From: JBFFXF01 sp041569895
GTDB taxonomy: Bacteria; Planctomycetota; UBA8108; JACQVS01
Assembly (NCBI GenBank): GCA_041569895.1
Contig: JBFFXF010000072.1
Location: 1-29,391 of the forward strand
Direction: 5' to 3'
Length of the DNA stretch: 29,391 nt
Both the position numbers and the translations under genes were made by a program. Shown one piece after another: positions 14,725 to 24,000 of this stretch (its first letter is position 1; every line of letters starts with the position of its first letter). The notes beneath the pieces were generated by a model, which ran no database searches, was not told the DNA's origin, and saw only the letters and a list, made by a program, of their open reading frames with translations.

Positions 14725-16112
14725 ACATCGGATTCTACGCCATGAGCGGCATCCGCGCGTGCGACGCGGAGCTGCTGCGCCTCGGGCTGACGCTTCCAGG
14801 ATTCGTCGAGCGGAGCAAGACGATCGCGTCGCTTCCGAGTCTCGGCCTGTTGACGCTCGCCGGGATGACGCCCGAGCGCCACGCCCGGCGATACGTCGAG
14901 GTGGACGACGTCGACGCCCTCGGCGAGCTGCCGCGCGATCTCGATCTGGTGGCCATCTCGAGCTTCAGCGCGCAGGTGAAGGAGGCGTACGAGCTCGCGC
15001 GTCGCTTCCGCGCCATCGGCACGCCGGTCGTCATCGGCGGGCTGCACGTCACGTCGTTGCCCGACGAGCCGCAGCGACACGGCGCGATCGCCGCCGTCGG
15101 CGAGGGCGAGCCCGTCTGGGGTCGGATCCTCGCCGACGCCGAGCGCGGGCGGCTGCAATCGGTCTACCGCGCCGGCGACCACGACCCGCGTGAGTTCGAT
15201 CTCGCCGACTCCCCGATGCCGGCCTTCGAGCTGCTCGACATCGACCGCTACAACCGTCTCACCGTGCAGACGAGCCGCGGCTGCCCCTGGCGTTGCACCT
15301 TCTGCGCCAGCTCGATCCTGCTGACGCGCCGCTACAAGCAGAAGCCGATCGAGCGGGTGCTCGCCGAGGTCGACCGCATCCGCGAGCTCTGGCCGCGTCC
15401 GTTTCTCGAGCTCGCCGACGACAACGCCTTCGTCAACCGGGCGTACTGGAAGGAGCTGTTGCCGCGGCTCGAGCGCCGCCGCGTCCGTTGGTTCGCCGAG
15501 ACCGACCTGTCGCTCCACGAGGACGAGGATTTCCTGCGCGCGCTCGCGCGCTCGGGATGCAAGCAGGTGCTGATCGGCTTCGAGAGCCCGGTGCAGGCGG
15601 GCCTCGACGGCGTCGAGATGCGGCGCAACTGGAAGCTGGCGCGCTTCCCCGTCTACCGCGAAGCGGTCCGCAGGATCCAGTCGCACGGCATCCGCGTCAA
15701 CGCGTGCTTCGTCGTCGGGCTCGACGGCCACACCACCCGGGTCTTCGACGACGTCTACGAGTTCGTCGAGTCCGCGCGGCCGTTCGACGTCCAGATCACC
15801 TACCCGACGCCGTTCCCGGGGACGCCGCTCCACGACAGCCTGAAGCGACAGGGGCGGCTGACGCACGAAGGCGCCTGGGAGCGCTGCACGCTCTTCGACA
15901 TCAACTTTCGGCCGAGCCACATGAGCGCCGAGGAGTTGCGCGACGGGTTCTTCGACCTGACGCGCCGGCTCTACTCGGAGTCGTTCACGCGGTGGCGGCG
16001 CGAGGGGTTCCACGAGCAGGTGCGCGCCGCGGCCCGGCGTCGCGGGCGCGCAGCGGTTCGCGGCGGAGCGCGTCACGCGGCCAGCCGGGCGGGAGCCGCC
16101 ACCGTCGTGTGA
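14721..16112 (+). CDS. B12-binding-type radical SAM protein
   Basis: A 463-residue protein. Residues 1-150 resemble the cobalamin-binding Rossmann domain found in front of many radical SAM enzymes (LVAISSFSAQVKEAYELARRF, PVVIGGLHVTSLPDE, GEGEPVW). The usual DxHxxG cobalamin motif is not evident, so B12 binding is uncertain. The radical SAM core begins SRGCPWRCTFC with C188, C192 and C195 in the CxxxCxxC spacing that ligates the 4Fe-4S cluster. It continues with FLELADDN, KQVLIGFES and RVNACFVVGLDGHT. The C terminus (about 400-463) is Arg/Ala-rich. ATG 14721 is chosen because GAGAGAGG precedes it and it overlaps the upstream stop by four bases. The frame is open further upstream, but that part only shadows the membrane protein. 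The reaction is unknown; B12-type members often methylate or rearrange lipids or natural products. Confidence 0.85.
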   Translation: MNIGFYAMSGIRACDAELLRLGLTLPGFVERSKTIASLPSLGLLTLAGMTPERHARRYVEVDDVDALGELPRDLDLVAISSFSAQVKEAYELARRFRAIGTPVVIGGLHVTSLPDEPQRHGAIAAVGEGEPVWGRILADAERGRLQSVYRAGDHDPREFDLADSPMPAFELLDIDRYNRLTVQTSRGCPWRCTFCASSILLTRRYKQKPIERVLAEVDRIRELWPRPFLELADDNAFVNRAYWKELLPRLERRRVRWFAETDLSLHEDEDFLRALARSGCKQVLIGFESPVQAGLDGVEMRRNWKLARFPVYREAVRRIQSHGIRVNACFVVGLDGHTTRVFDDVYEFVESARPFDVQITYPTPFPGTPLHDSLKRQGRLTHEGAWERCTLFDINFRPSHMSAEELRDGFFDLTRRLYSESFTRWRREGFHEQVRAAARRRGRAAVRGGARHAASRAGAATVV

Positions 16113-16185
16113 TCCTTCCGTCGCAAGTCCTGATCAGGTCTCGCGCGACTCACGGATTTCACTCTCTCCCGCGGCACTCTCGAGA

Positions 16186-16191
16186 TACAAT
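16186..16191 (+). promoter_or_regulatory. Possible -10 box for the EDWS/CotH gene
   Basis: TACAAT about 75 bases upstream of GTG 16266, with no clear -35 box. Just after it, CCGGACGCG (16195-16203) and CGCGCCGG (16215-16222) can pair into a short stem followed by TGTTTT. That stem could be either a terminator for the radical SAM gene or structure at the 5' end of the new transcript. Confidence 0.35.
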
Positions 16192-16265
16192 CGCCCGGAC
16201 GCGTCGTCAGGACGCGCCGGTGTTTTCCGGGGGGTCGCCACTCAGAGGGAGAGATCAAGGATTTC

Positions 16266-19200
16266 GTGAAAACGATTGCAAACCGTGCATGCACCATCGG
16301 TTTCGCCGCCTTCGTCGTCGTCGCCATGTCGGCGGCGCTGCCGCTCTCGACCGCCTCGGCGGAGATCATCGCGGACTCGTTCGAGGATTGGTCGACCTCG
16401 GGCATCCAGGGCGAGCGCGACTGGTTCAACGGCTACTACAACCTGACCCGGGACGGCGACGGCCGCTACGACACCAGCGATTTCATCGCCTTCCGGCGCG
16501 CCGACCACTGGACCGGAAACTCGTGGGACCTGCTCAACGCCTCGGCCGGCCCGTGGACGTTCATCGGCCGTGACGGCAACCACCCCAACGGCACCAACAG
16601 CGCGCCCAACGAGGAGCACTGGACCATCCGCCGCTGGCGGAGCGACATCGCCGGGACGGTCTTCATCACGTGGCACATGCGGAAGACCAACCTCAACGGC
16701 AACGGCGTCGGGGGAAAGCTCTTCGTCGACGGGAGGGAGGTCGACTCGGCGGTGATCGCCGGCAACGACGGCACGGGCGTCACGCGTGACGTGATCGCCG
16801 CCGTGTCGGTCGGGTCGTTCGTGGACCTCGCCCTGACGCCCAACGGCCACGACGGCTCCGATGGCTCGGCGAACTGGCTGCGCATCGACTCCGAGGTGCC
16901 GCCGCAGCCCGACACGGACGGCGATGGCGTGTTCGACGTCGTCGACAACTGCCCCACCGTCGCGAACGCGGGGCAGGAGAACTCGGACGGCGACTCGCTC
17001 GGGGACGCGTGCGACAACTGCCGCACCGTGTCCAACGAGGACCAGGCGGATGTGGACCGCGACGGCGTCGGCGATGCCTGTCAGGACAGCGATGGCGACG
17101 GCCGGCCGGACGCGGTCGACAACTGTCCGGCGGTCGCGAACGCCGACCAGCGCGACGCCGACGGCGATGGCTTCGGCGACGCGTGCGACAACTGTCCGGG
17201 CGTCTCGAACCGCCTCCAGGGCGACGTCGACGGCGACGGCATCGGCGACGTCTGCGACACCGACACGCCGGGCGACGAGAGCGGTCCCTGGCCGATCTTC
17301 ATCAGCGAGATCCACTACCACCCCGTCGGCAACGACGGCACCGAGTTCATCGAGCTGTTCAACGCCGGGCCGGGACCGATCGATGTCGGCCTCTGGACCT
17401 TCTTCCGCGGCATCGAGTACACCGTGCCCCCCGGCACGAGCATCCCCGCCGCCGGTTTTCTGGTCCTCTGCCGTCACCCCGAGATCGTCTCGGCGACGTT
17501 CGGGCTGCCGCTGGACGACCTGCTGGCCTGGGGCGGGTCGAGCCTCGACAACGCCGGCGAGGACATCATCCTCCTCGACGCCAGCGGGTTCGAGGTCGAC
17601 CAGGTGCGCTACGACGACGTGCCGCCCTGGGATGCGACGGCGGATGGGCTGGGCTCGTCGTTGCAGCGGCTCTGCTTCGAGTTCGACGGCGATCACCCGG
17701 CGAACTGGATCGGCGCCGCGCCGACGCCGCTGGAATCCAGCGCCGCCGAGCAATGCCCGCCGCCCGTTCCCGCTCCGGACATCGCGATCAACGAGATCTT
17801 CTACCACCCGCCGGACGCCGTCGAGGACTCCCAGGAGTTCGTCGAACTGGTCAACACCACCGATCGCGTGATCGACCTGCTCGGCTACACGTTCTCGCAG
17901 GGGATCGGATTCACGTTCGAGCAGAGCACGCCGCTCGCCCCCGGAGAGCACATCGTCGTGTGCCGTGACCAGGCGGCCGTCCGCCAGGCGTTCGGCGTCA
18001 GCCGCACCGCCGGCAACTTCATCGGCCAGCTCGCGAACGGCGGCGAGCGCGTCACGCTGCTCGATGCCGACGGCAACGTCGCCGACTCGGTGCGGTACGA
18101 GGACTCCGGCGAGTGGGCGGTCGGCGCCGACGGCTTCGGGTTCAGCCTGGAGCGCATGGTGCCCCGCGGCGATTCGAACGACCCCGCCAACTGGATCGAC
18201 ACCGGCTCGGTGGAGTCGACTCCGGACCCCGCTGGCTGGCGGACCGTGACGGTGTCGGGGAACGCCACCAGCAGCCGGCTCTACATCTACATCGCCGGGC
18301 CGGGCGAGTTCCTGATCGACGACGTGTCGCTCGTCCTCGACACCGACCCGGGCCGCAACCTGATCCCGAACTTCGGCTTCACGGGCGGCCTCGCCCCGTG
18401 GGAGGGTCGGGGCAACCACTCGGGGAGCCGCTGGAGTCGCAGCCCCGGCGGCACGATCTTCAGCGAGCCCGCGCTCCATCTGATCTCGACCGGCACCGGC
18501 ACCGGCTCGGCGAACTCGGTGCGCGTCGAGGCGATCGAGGAGCTCGACCGCGCGCTCGACATCAGCTACACGCTGACGTTCCGGTACCAGCATCTGAGCG
18601 GCTCGACCGACCTCGTCGCGCGTCTCTCGGTGTCGACGCCGAGCAACGGCATCTACTGGTCGCTCGGCGGGGCGAGCTCGAGCCGCGTCAGCCCCGGCGT
18701 CGCGAATCTCGCTCGACGCGAGGCGGCCCCGCCCCTGGTGACGCGGATCGGGCGGTGGCCGGTCGAGCCGACCTCGGCGGACGCGACCGCCATCTACGCC
18801 ACGGTGCGCGGCGAGCCGACACAGGTGGTCCTGCGCGCCGATCTCCCCGGCGGCGTGCGCCAGTTCACCATGCGCGACGACGGCGCGTCGAGCGACGGCC
18901 TCGCCGGTGACGGCATCTACGGCGTCCGGATTCCCGCGCAGCGGCACGACACCGCGGTGACGTTCACCATCATCGCGAGCTCCGCCGCCGGCAGCCGCAC
19001 GACGCCGCTCGCGTCGGACACGCAGTCGAAGCATGGCTACTACGTCAACGACAACCAGCCGGTGACACACCTGCCGGTGTTCCACTTCCTCGTGCCGTCG
19101 GGCAACGCAAAGAGCTGGCTGCAGTCGCGCAACTGCGGATCGTACAGTCCCTTCACTTTCGCGTTCCGCGGCGAGCTCTTCACCGACGTCGGCATCCGCC

Positions 19201-20987
19201 GGCGCGGGCAGAGCGTCTGCAGCTCGACCAAGCCGTTCCTCAAGGTGCGATACAATCGCGGGCACGAGCTCCGGTTCTCGGGGCGGTTCGACGGCCACAA
19301 GAACATCAACTTCCAGAGCCTGTGGACCGACAAGTCGCTGATCCGGGAGCACATGGCCTGGACGACGCTCGACGAGATGGAGCGCGCCTCGTGCTCCCAC
19401 GAGTACGTCCGCATTCACGCCAACGGGGAGTACTTCGGCCTCTACGCGGCGATGGAGCGCCCCGACTCGCGCTTCCTGGAGCGCAACGGACTCAACCCGG
19501 ACGGCGACCTCTACAAGGCGACGGCATCACGCGAGGAGCGCGATGGCGTCTACGAGAAGAAGACCAACGAGCACGAGGGCGACCGCAACCTGCGTGACTT
19601 CCTCAACGCACTGCACGACACGCCGGCCAGTCAGCTCGTGTCGTTCTTCCAGAACAATGTCTCGGAGGACGCCATCATCGACTACCAGGCGTCGCACGTG
19701 ATCTTCAACAACCGCGACTACCCCCACAAGAACCACTACCTCTATCACGACACCGCCACCGGCCACTGGAGGGTGACCTCCTGGGACGTCGACCTCTCCT
19801 ACGGCAAGCGCTGGGACGGCAGCAACAACGGCGTCTACAACGACCTCATGGACACGCCCGGCATCACGCCGTGGTACACGACGTCGGTGCGCGGCGGCGG
19901 CACGGGCAACCACCTGATGGACAAGTTCTTCGCGCAGGCGGGCACGTACTACCGGCGCGCCTACATCGTCCGCCTGTGGAAGGCGATCCACGAGAAGTAC
20001 CCCCTCGGCTTCTTCCGCGACCGCGTCGACGGGCTGCGCGACTTCCTCTTCGACGAGCAGGGTGACGACATCGCCGAGTGGGGCCGCACGAGCCCGTCGC
20101 CGAACGACCGGTCGGCGCCGGCCGGCTTCGAGCCGAACCTGCAGCGCGTGCTCGATCACTTCACGGCGCGGCGCGCCTACCTGATCGACTACCTGCGCAC
20201 CGTGGAGCGCTTCAACGGCACCGACAGCCTGAAGATCACCGAGATCAGCTACAACCCGATCGCCACCGACAAGCTCGAGTTCGTCGAGCTCTGGAACAAC
20301 AGCGGCAAGGCGATCGACATCTCGCGCTGGACCATCGAGGGGCTCGGCTACACGTTCCCGCCGGGCACCGTCGTGGCGAGGGACGAGGTGTTCGTCGTGG
20401 CGCGCGATCCGCTGGTGCTCGAGTCGACCTACAGCCCGTCGGGACGCGTCTTCGGGCCGTTCACGCGGCGTCTCGACAACAACGGCGAGATGCTCCGCGT
20501 CAAGGACGACGGTCCGGGGTATCCGGCGACGGTCGACCTCGTCCGATACGCCAGCGACGACGACTGGCCGATGGAGGCGAACGGGTTCGGCCACTCGCTC
20601 GAGCTCGTCACCGTGACCCCGGACCAGGACAACGACCACGGCAGCGCGTGGCGCGCGTCGGTCGACCCGGGCGGCAGCCCGTGCTACATCGAGGGGATCT
20701 CGCCGCCTCGCGGTCCGAGGTTCCGGCGCGCCGACCCGAACGCCGATGGCGTCGCCGACATCTCCGACGCCGTCTTCCTGCTCCGCCACCTCTTCGCCGG
20801 CGGAAGCGAGCCGTCCTGCATGCAGAGCGCCGACGTCAACGCGGACTCGGCCGTCGGCATCGACGACTCGATCTTCCTGCTCGAGTATCTCTTCAAGCTC
20901 GGCCCGGCGCCGGCCGCCCCGTTCCCCGGTTGCGGCCCGGTCGACGAGAGCTCGGCGCTCGCGTGCGAGGGCGGTTCCGGCTGCTGA
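16266..20987 (+). CDS. Giant secreted protein: EDWS domain, thrombospondin type 3 repeats, lamin-tail domains, CotH kinase, dockerin
   Basis: A 1573-residue exported protein. Order: signal peptide 1-32 (FAAFVVVAMSAALPLSTASA); one EDWS domain 34-210; Ca-binding thrombospondin type 3 repeats 215-335 (DTDGDGVFDVVDNCP and others); lamin-tail domains 342-490 and 502-645; a beta-sandwich with LIDDVSLV 660-800; a segment with MRDDGASSDGLAGDGIYGV near 869-887; a CotH kinase region 935-1310; a third lamin-tail domain 1321-1470; and a type I dockerin 1484-1550 ending in a Cys-containing tail. In the CotH region, NNRDYPHKNHYLYHD (1148-1162) and WDVDLSYG (1173-1180) match the catalytic and metal-binding part of the family, which phosphorylates secreted proteins such as spore coat CotB. 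The start is GTG 16266, with AAGGA four bases and AGGGAGAG further upstream. From residue 342 on it is a close paralogue of the convergent gene at 21037-24858. Confidence 0.85.
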   Translation: MKTIANRACTIGFAAFVVVAMSAALPLSTASAEIIADSFEDWSTSGIQGERDWFNGYYNLTRDGDGRYDTSDFIAFRRADHWTGNSWDLLNASAGPWTFIGRDGNHPNGTNSAPNEEHWTIRRWRSDIAGTVFITWHMRKTNLNGNGVGGKLFVDGREVDSAVIAGNDGTGVTRDVIAAVSVGSFVDLALTPNGHDGSDGSANWLRIDSEVPPQPDTDGDGVFDVVDNCPTVANAGQENSDGDSLGDACDNCRTVSNEDQADVDRDGVGDACQDSDGDGRPDAVDNCPAVANADQRDADGDGFGDACDNCPGVSNRLQGDVDGDGIGDVCDTDTPGDESGPWPIFISEIHYHPVGNDGTEFIELFNAGPGPIDVGLWTFFRGIEYTVPPGTSIPAAGFLVLCRHPEIVSATFGLPLDDLLAWGGSSLDNAGEDIILLDASGFEVDQVRYDDVPPWDATADGLGSSLQRLCFEFDGDHPANWIGAAPTPLESSAAEQCPPPVPAPDIAINEIFYHPPDAVEDSQEFVELVNTTDRVIDLLGYTFSQGIGFTFEQSTPLAPGEHIVVCRDQAAVRQAFGVSRTAGNFIGQLANGGERVTLLDADGNVADSVRYEDSGEWAVGADGFGFSLERMVPRGDSNDPANWIDTGSVESTPDPAGWRTVTVSGNATSSRLYIYIAGPGEFLIDDVSLVLDTDPGRNLIPNFGFTGGLAPWEGRGNHSGSRWSRSPGGTIFSEPALHLISTGTGTGSANSVRVEAIEELDRALDISYTLTFRYQHLSGSTDLVARLSVSTPSNGIYWSLGGASSSRVSPGVANLARREAAPPLVTRIGRWPVEPTSADATAIYATVRGEPTQVVLRADLPGGVRQFTMRDDGASSDGLAGDGIYGVRIPAQRHDTAVTFTIIASSAAGSRTTPLASDTQSKHGYYVNDNQPVTHLPVFHFLVPSGNAKSWLQSRNCGSYSPFTFAFRGELFTDVGIRRRGQSVCSSTKPFLKVRYNRGHELRFSGRFDGHKNINFQSLWTDKSLIREHMAWTTLDEMERASCSHEYVRIHANGEYFGLYAAMERPDSRFLERNGLNPDGDLYKATASREERDGVYEKKTNEHEGDRNLRDFLNALHDTPASQLVSFFQNNVSEDAIIDYQASHVIFNNRDYPHKNHYLYHDTATGHWRVTSWDVDLSYGKRWDGSNNGVYNDLMDTPGITPWYTTSVRGGGTGNHLMDKFFAQAGTYYRRAYIVRLWKAIHEKYPLGFFRDRVDGLRDFLFDEQGDDIAEWGRTSPSPNDRSAPAGFEPNLQRVLDHFTARRAYLIDYLRTVERFNGTDSLKITEISYNPIATDKLEFVELWNNSGKAIDISRWTIEGLGYTFPPGTVVARDEVFVVARDPLVLESTYSPSGRVFGPFTRRLDNNGEMLRVKDDGPGYPATVDLVRYASDDDWPMEANGFGHSLELVTVTPDQDNDHGSAWRASVDPGGSPCYIEGISPPRGPRFRRADPNADGVADISDAVFLLRHLFAGGSEPSCMQSADVNADSAVGIDDSIFLLEYLFKLGPAPAAPFPGCGPVDESSALACEGGSGC
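16365..16895 (+). repeat. EDWS domain, single copy in the CotH fusion protein
   Basis: Protein-level repeat, residues 34-210. Shared landmarks are DSFEDWSTSGIQGE, WFNGYYNLT, HPNGTNS, EEHWTIRRW, WHMRKTN, GKLFVDGREVDSAVIAGND and VDLALTPNG. It closely resembles the four copies encoded at 25265-28306. Confidence 0.8.
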
Positions 20988-21036
20988 TCAAGCCCGGCGC
21001 GCGTGCATCGTCAGCGAATGAACCGCGTGCGATCGC

Positions 21037-24000
21037 TCACGGCGCCGCGCAGTTCGACACCTCGCACTGTGCACCCGCGACCGGGGCGCACTCGGTCGGT
21101 CCCGGGAAGGGAATCTGGACCTCCGAGCGCATGAACATCCGGCCGAGGAGAACGATGGCGTCGTCCACCGCGAGCCCGGCGTCGCCGTCGAGGTCGCAGC
21201 CGGCGAGACACGTCGGCGACATGTCGCCCCGGAAGATGAACCTCAGGATGCTGACGACGTCCGAGATGGTCACTGCCCCGTCGGCGTCGCAGTCGCCGCG
21301 ACGGAACGGCTCCGAGTCGACCGAGATGCCGGCGACGCGGCCCGGCGAGCCGCCGATCTCGGCCGAGATCGACCAGTTCTTCACCGCGGCGCTGTCCATG
21401 TCGGCCTCGACGTCGACGAGCTCGAGGCTGTAGCCGAATCCGTCGGCGCGCCGCGGCCACGGCGCCCGGTCGTCGTAGCGGACACGGTCCACGGTCGCGG
21501 GATGTCCCGGGCCCGCGTCCTTGACGCGGAGCTCCTCGCCGCGGTTGTCGAGGTCCCCTCGGTACGGTCCGAAGACACGCGCGGGGATCTCCTGCAGCGA
21601 CTGCAGCAGCGCGGGATTCTTGGCGACGACGATCACCTCGCTGTCGCCGATCGTCGTGCCCTCGGGGAACGAGTACCCGATGCCCTCGATCGACCAGCCC
21701 GAGGCGTCGATCGCCCGACCGCTGTTGTTCCACAGCTCGAGGAACTCGGTCTCGCTGCCGGACGCCGAGTTGTACATGATCTCGGTGATCATCATGCGGT
21801 CGTGACCCTCGAACCGCTCTCGCGACCGCAGGTAGTTGATGAGGAATCCCCGGCGGATCCGGATGTGGTCCCGCACCCGATCGAGGTTGGGGAGGAACGC
21901 CGCGGGGGCAGCGCGGTCATTCGCCGAGGCGCGAGAGCGACCCCAGGCGCGGATGTCCTCGTCCTGCTCGTCCATGAGCAGGTCCTGGTATGCCTGGATC
22001 TTGCGCTCGTAGAAGTCCAGCGTGTAGCGCTCGTGAATGGCGCCCCAGAGGCGCACGACGTACGCGCGGCGATAGTAATCGCCGCTCTGCGAGAAGAACT
22101 TGTCGAGGAGGTGGTTCCCCAGCCCGTCGCCGCGAACGTTCGTGGTGTGCCACGGGCTGATCCCCGGGTTGTCCATCTGGTCGTTGAGGACGCCCTCGAA
22201 GTTGCCGTCCCAGCGCTTGCCGTAGGAGAGATCGAGGTCCCACGCGGTGACCGACCACTTGCCGGTCGCGGTGTCGTGATAGAGGTAGTGGTTCTTGTGC
22301 GGGTAGTCGCGGTTGTTGATCAGGATCTGCGACGCCTGGTAGGCGATGACGCTGTCCCCGTCCATGCGCTCCTCGAAGAACTCCGTCAGCTGGGTCCTCG
22401 GCGTGCCGTGCATGGTGCGGAGGAACTCGCGCAGGTCCTCCATGCCCTCGCGCTCGTTCGTCTTCTTCTCGTACGTGCCGTTCGCCTCCTCCCGCGAGGC
22501 GGTCGCCTTGTACAGGTTGCCGGCGGGATTGAGCCCGACGCGTTCGAGGAACCGACTGTCCGGGTGCTCGAATCCGGCGTAGAGGCCGAAGTACTCGCCG
22601 TTGGCGTGCAGGCGAATGTAGTAGTGCTCACAGGCGGGCTCGCCCATCTCCTCGAAGACCTTCCACGACATGTTCTCGCGGATCAGCGACTTGTCGGTCC
22701 AGAGGCTCTGCAGGTTGAGCTTTAGCTGGCCCTCGAAGAGCTGCCCGCGATGGAACTTCAGCTTCATGAACTTCTTGATGACGTCCGGGTCGCCGCACAC
22801 GCTGCCGCCACGTCGCCGGATGCCGATGTTGTAGTAGAGGTCTCCGTCGACCGCGAAGGAGCACGGCCGGTAGGTCGTGCAGTTGAGCGCCGCGATCCAC
22901 GCCCGCGGGTTGTTGGTCGGCAGGATCATCGTGTAGATCGGCAGCGGCGAGTCGGGGACGTTGTCGTTGACGTAGTATCCGTGATGCGTCTGGGGCTCAG
23001 AGCGACCGGGGAACGTGCGGACGTCGGTCTCCGAGGCCGCCTCGATCTTGAAGATCACCGGCGTGTCGTGAGGCTGCGGCGGCAGCTCGACGCCGTAGAT
23101 GCCGTCGCCCGCCTCGCCATCGCCGGAGGCGCCGTCGTCCCGCATGTCGAGCTCGACCGGCCCGCCGGCGAGCTCCGCGAGCAGCCGGACGCTCGTCGCG
23201 CCGCCGCGGACCGACGCGGTGATGGTCACCGGATCGGCCGAGGTCGGCTGGCGCGGCGAGCGCTGGATGTCCGTGACGAACGGGGGCGGCACCGGCCTGC
23301 CGATCAGGTTCTTCTCGCCCGGGCTGACCACCTCATTGGTGCCGCCCATACGGAAATAGAGGCCGCGGCTCGGGGTCGCCAGCGACAGCCGCACGGTCAG
23401 CGACTTCTCGCCCGTCAGATGGGCGAAGGAGAAGCGCAGCTGATAGGTCACGTCGCCCGAGCGATCGATCGATTCGGTCGCGTCGACGCGCACGGAGCTC
23501 GACGAGCTGCCGCGTCCCCTCGAGATCAGGTGGAGGGCCCCCCGCTCGAAGACCGGTCCGCCGTCGTCGGCCCTCGACCAGCGGCTGTCGGAGTGATTGC
23601 CGCGCAGCTCCCACGGCTCGACCCCGGTCTCGAAGTCGCCGTTGGCGAGCAGGTTCCTGTCAGGGTCGTCGACGCGGACGAGCGAGATGTCGTCGATGAG
23701 GAACTCACCCGGGCCGCCCGCGTGGATGATCACGCGATCGCTCGTTCCCTGGCCGGTGAGAGTCACCGTCTCCCACTCGACCGTGTCGGGAGCGAGCGAA
23801 TCGGCGGAGCCGCTGTCGTTCCAGCTCGCCGGGTCGTCGGACGGCGCGCGCGGCGTGATCTTCTCGAGGCTGAACCCGAGGCTGTCCGCGGCCGGAGACC
23901 AGTCGCCCGAGTCGCCGTAGCGCACGGAGTCGACGAGCCGGCCCTCGGGATCGATGAGCGTGATGCGCTCGCCGTCGTTCGACAGCTGGCCGATGAAATC

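Noticed and set aside
20988..21036. Bidirectional terminator between the convergent CotH genes
   Set aside because: No clear stem with a U-tract could be found in the 49 bases.
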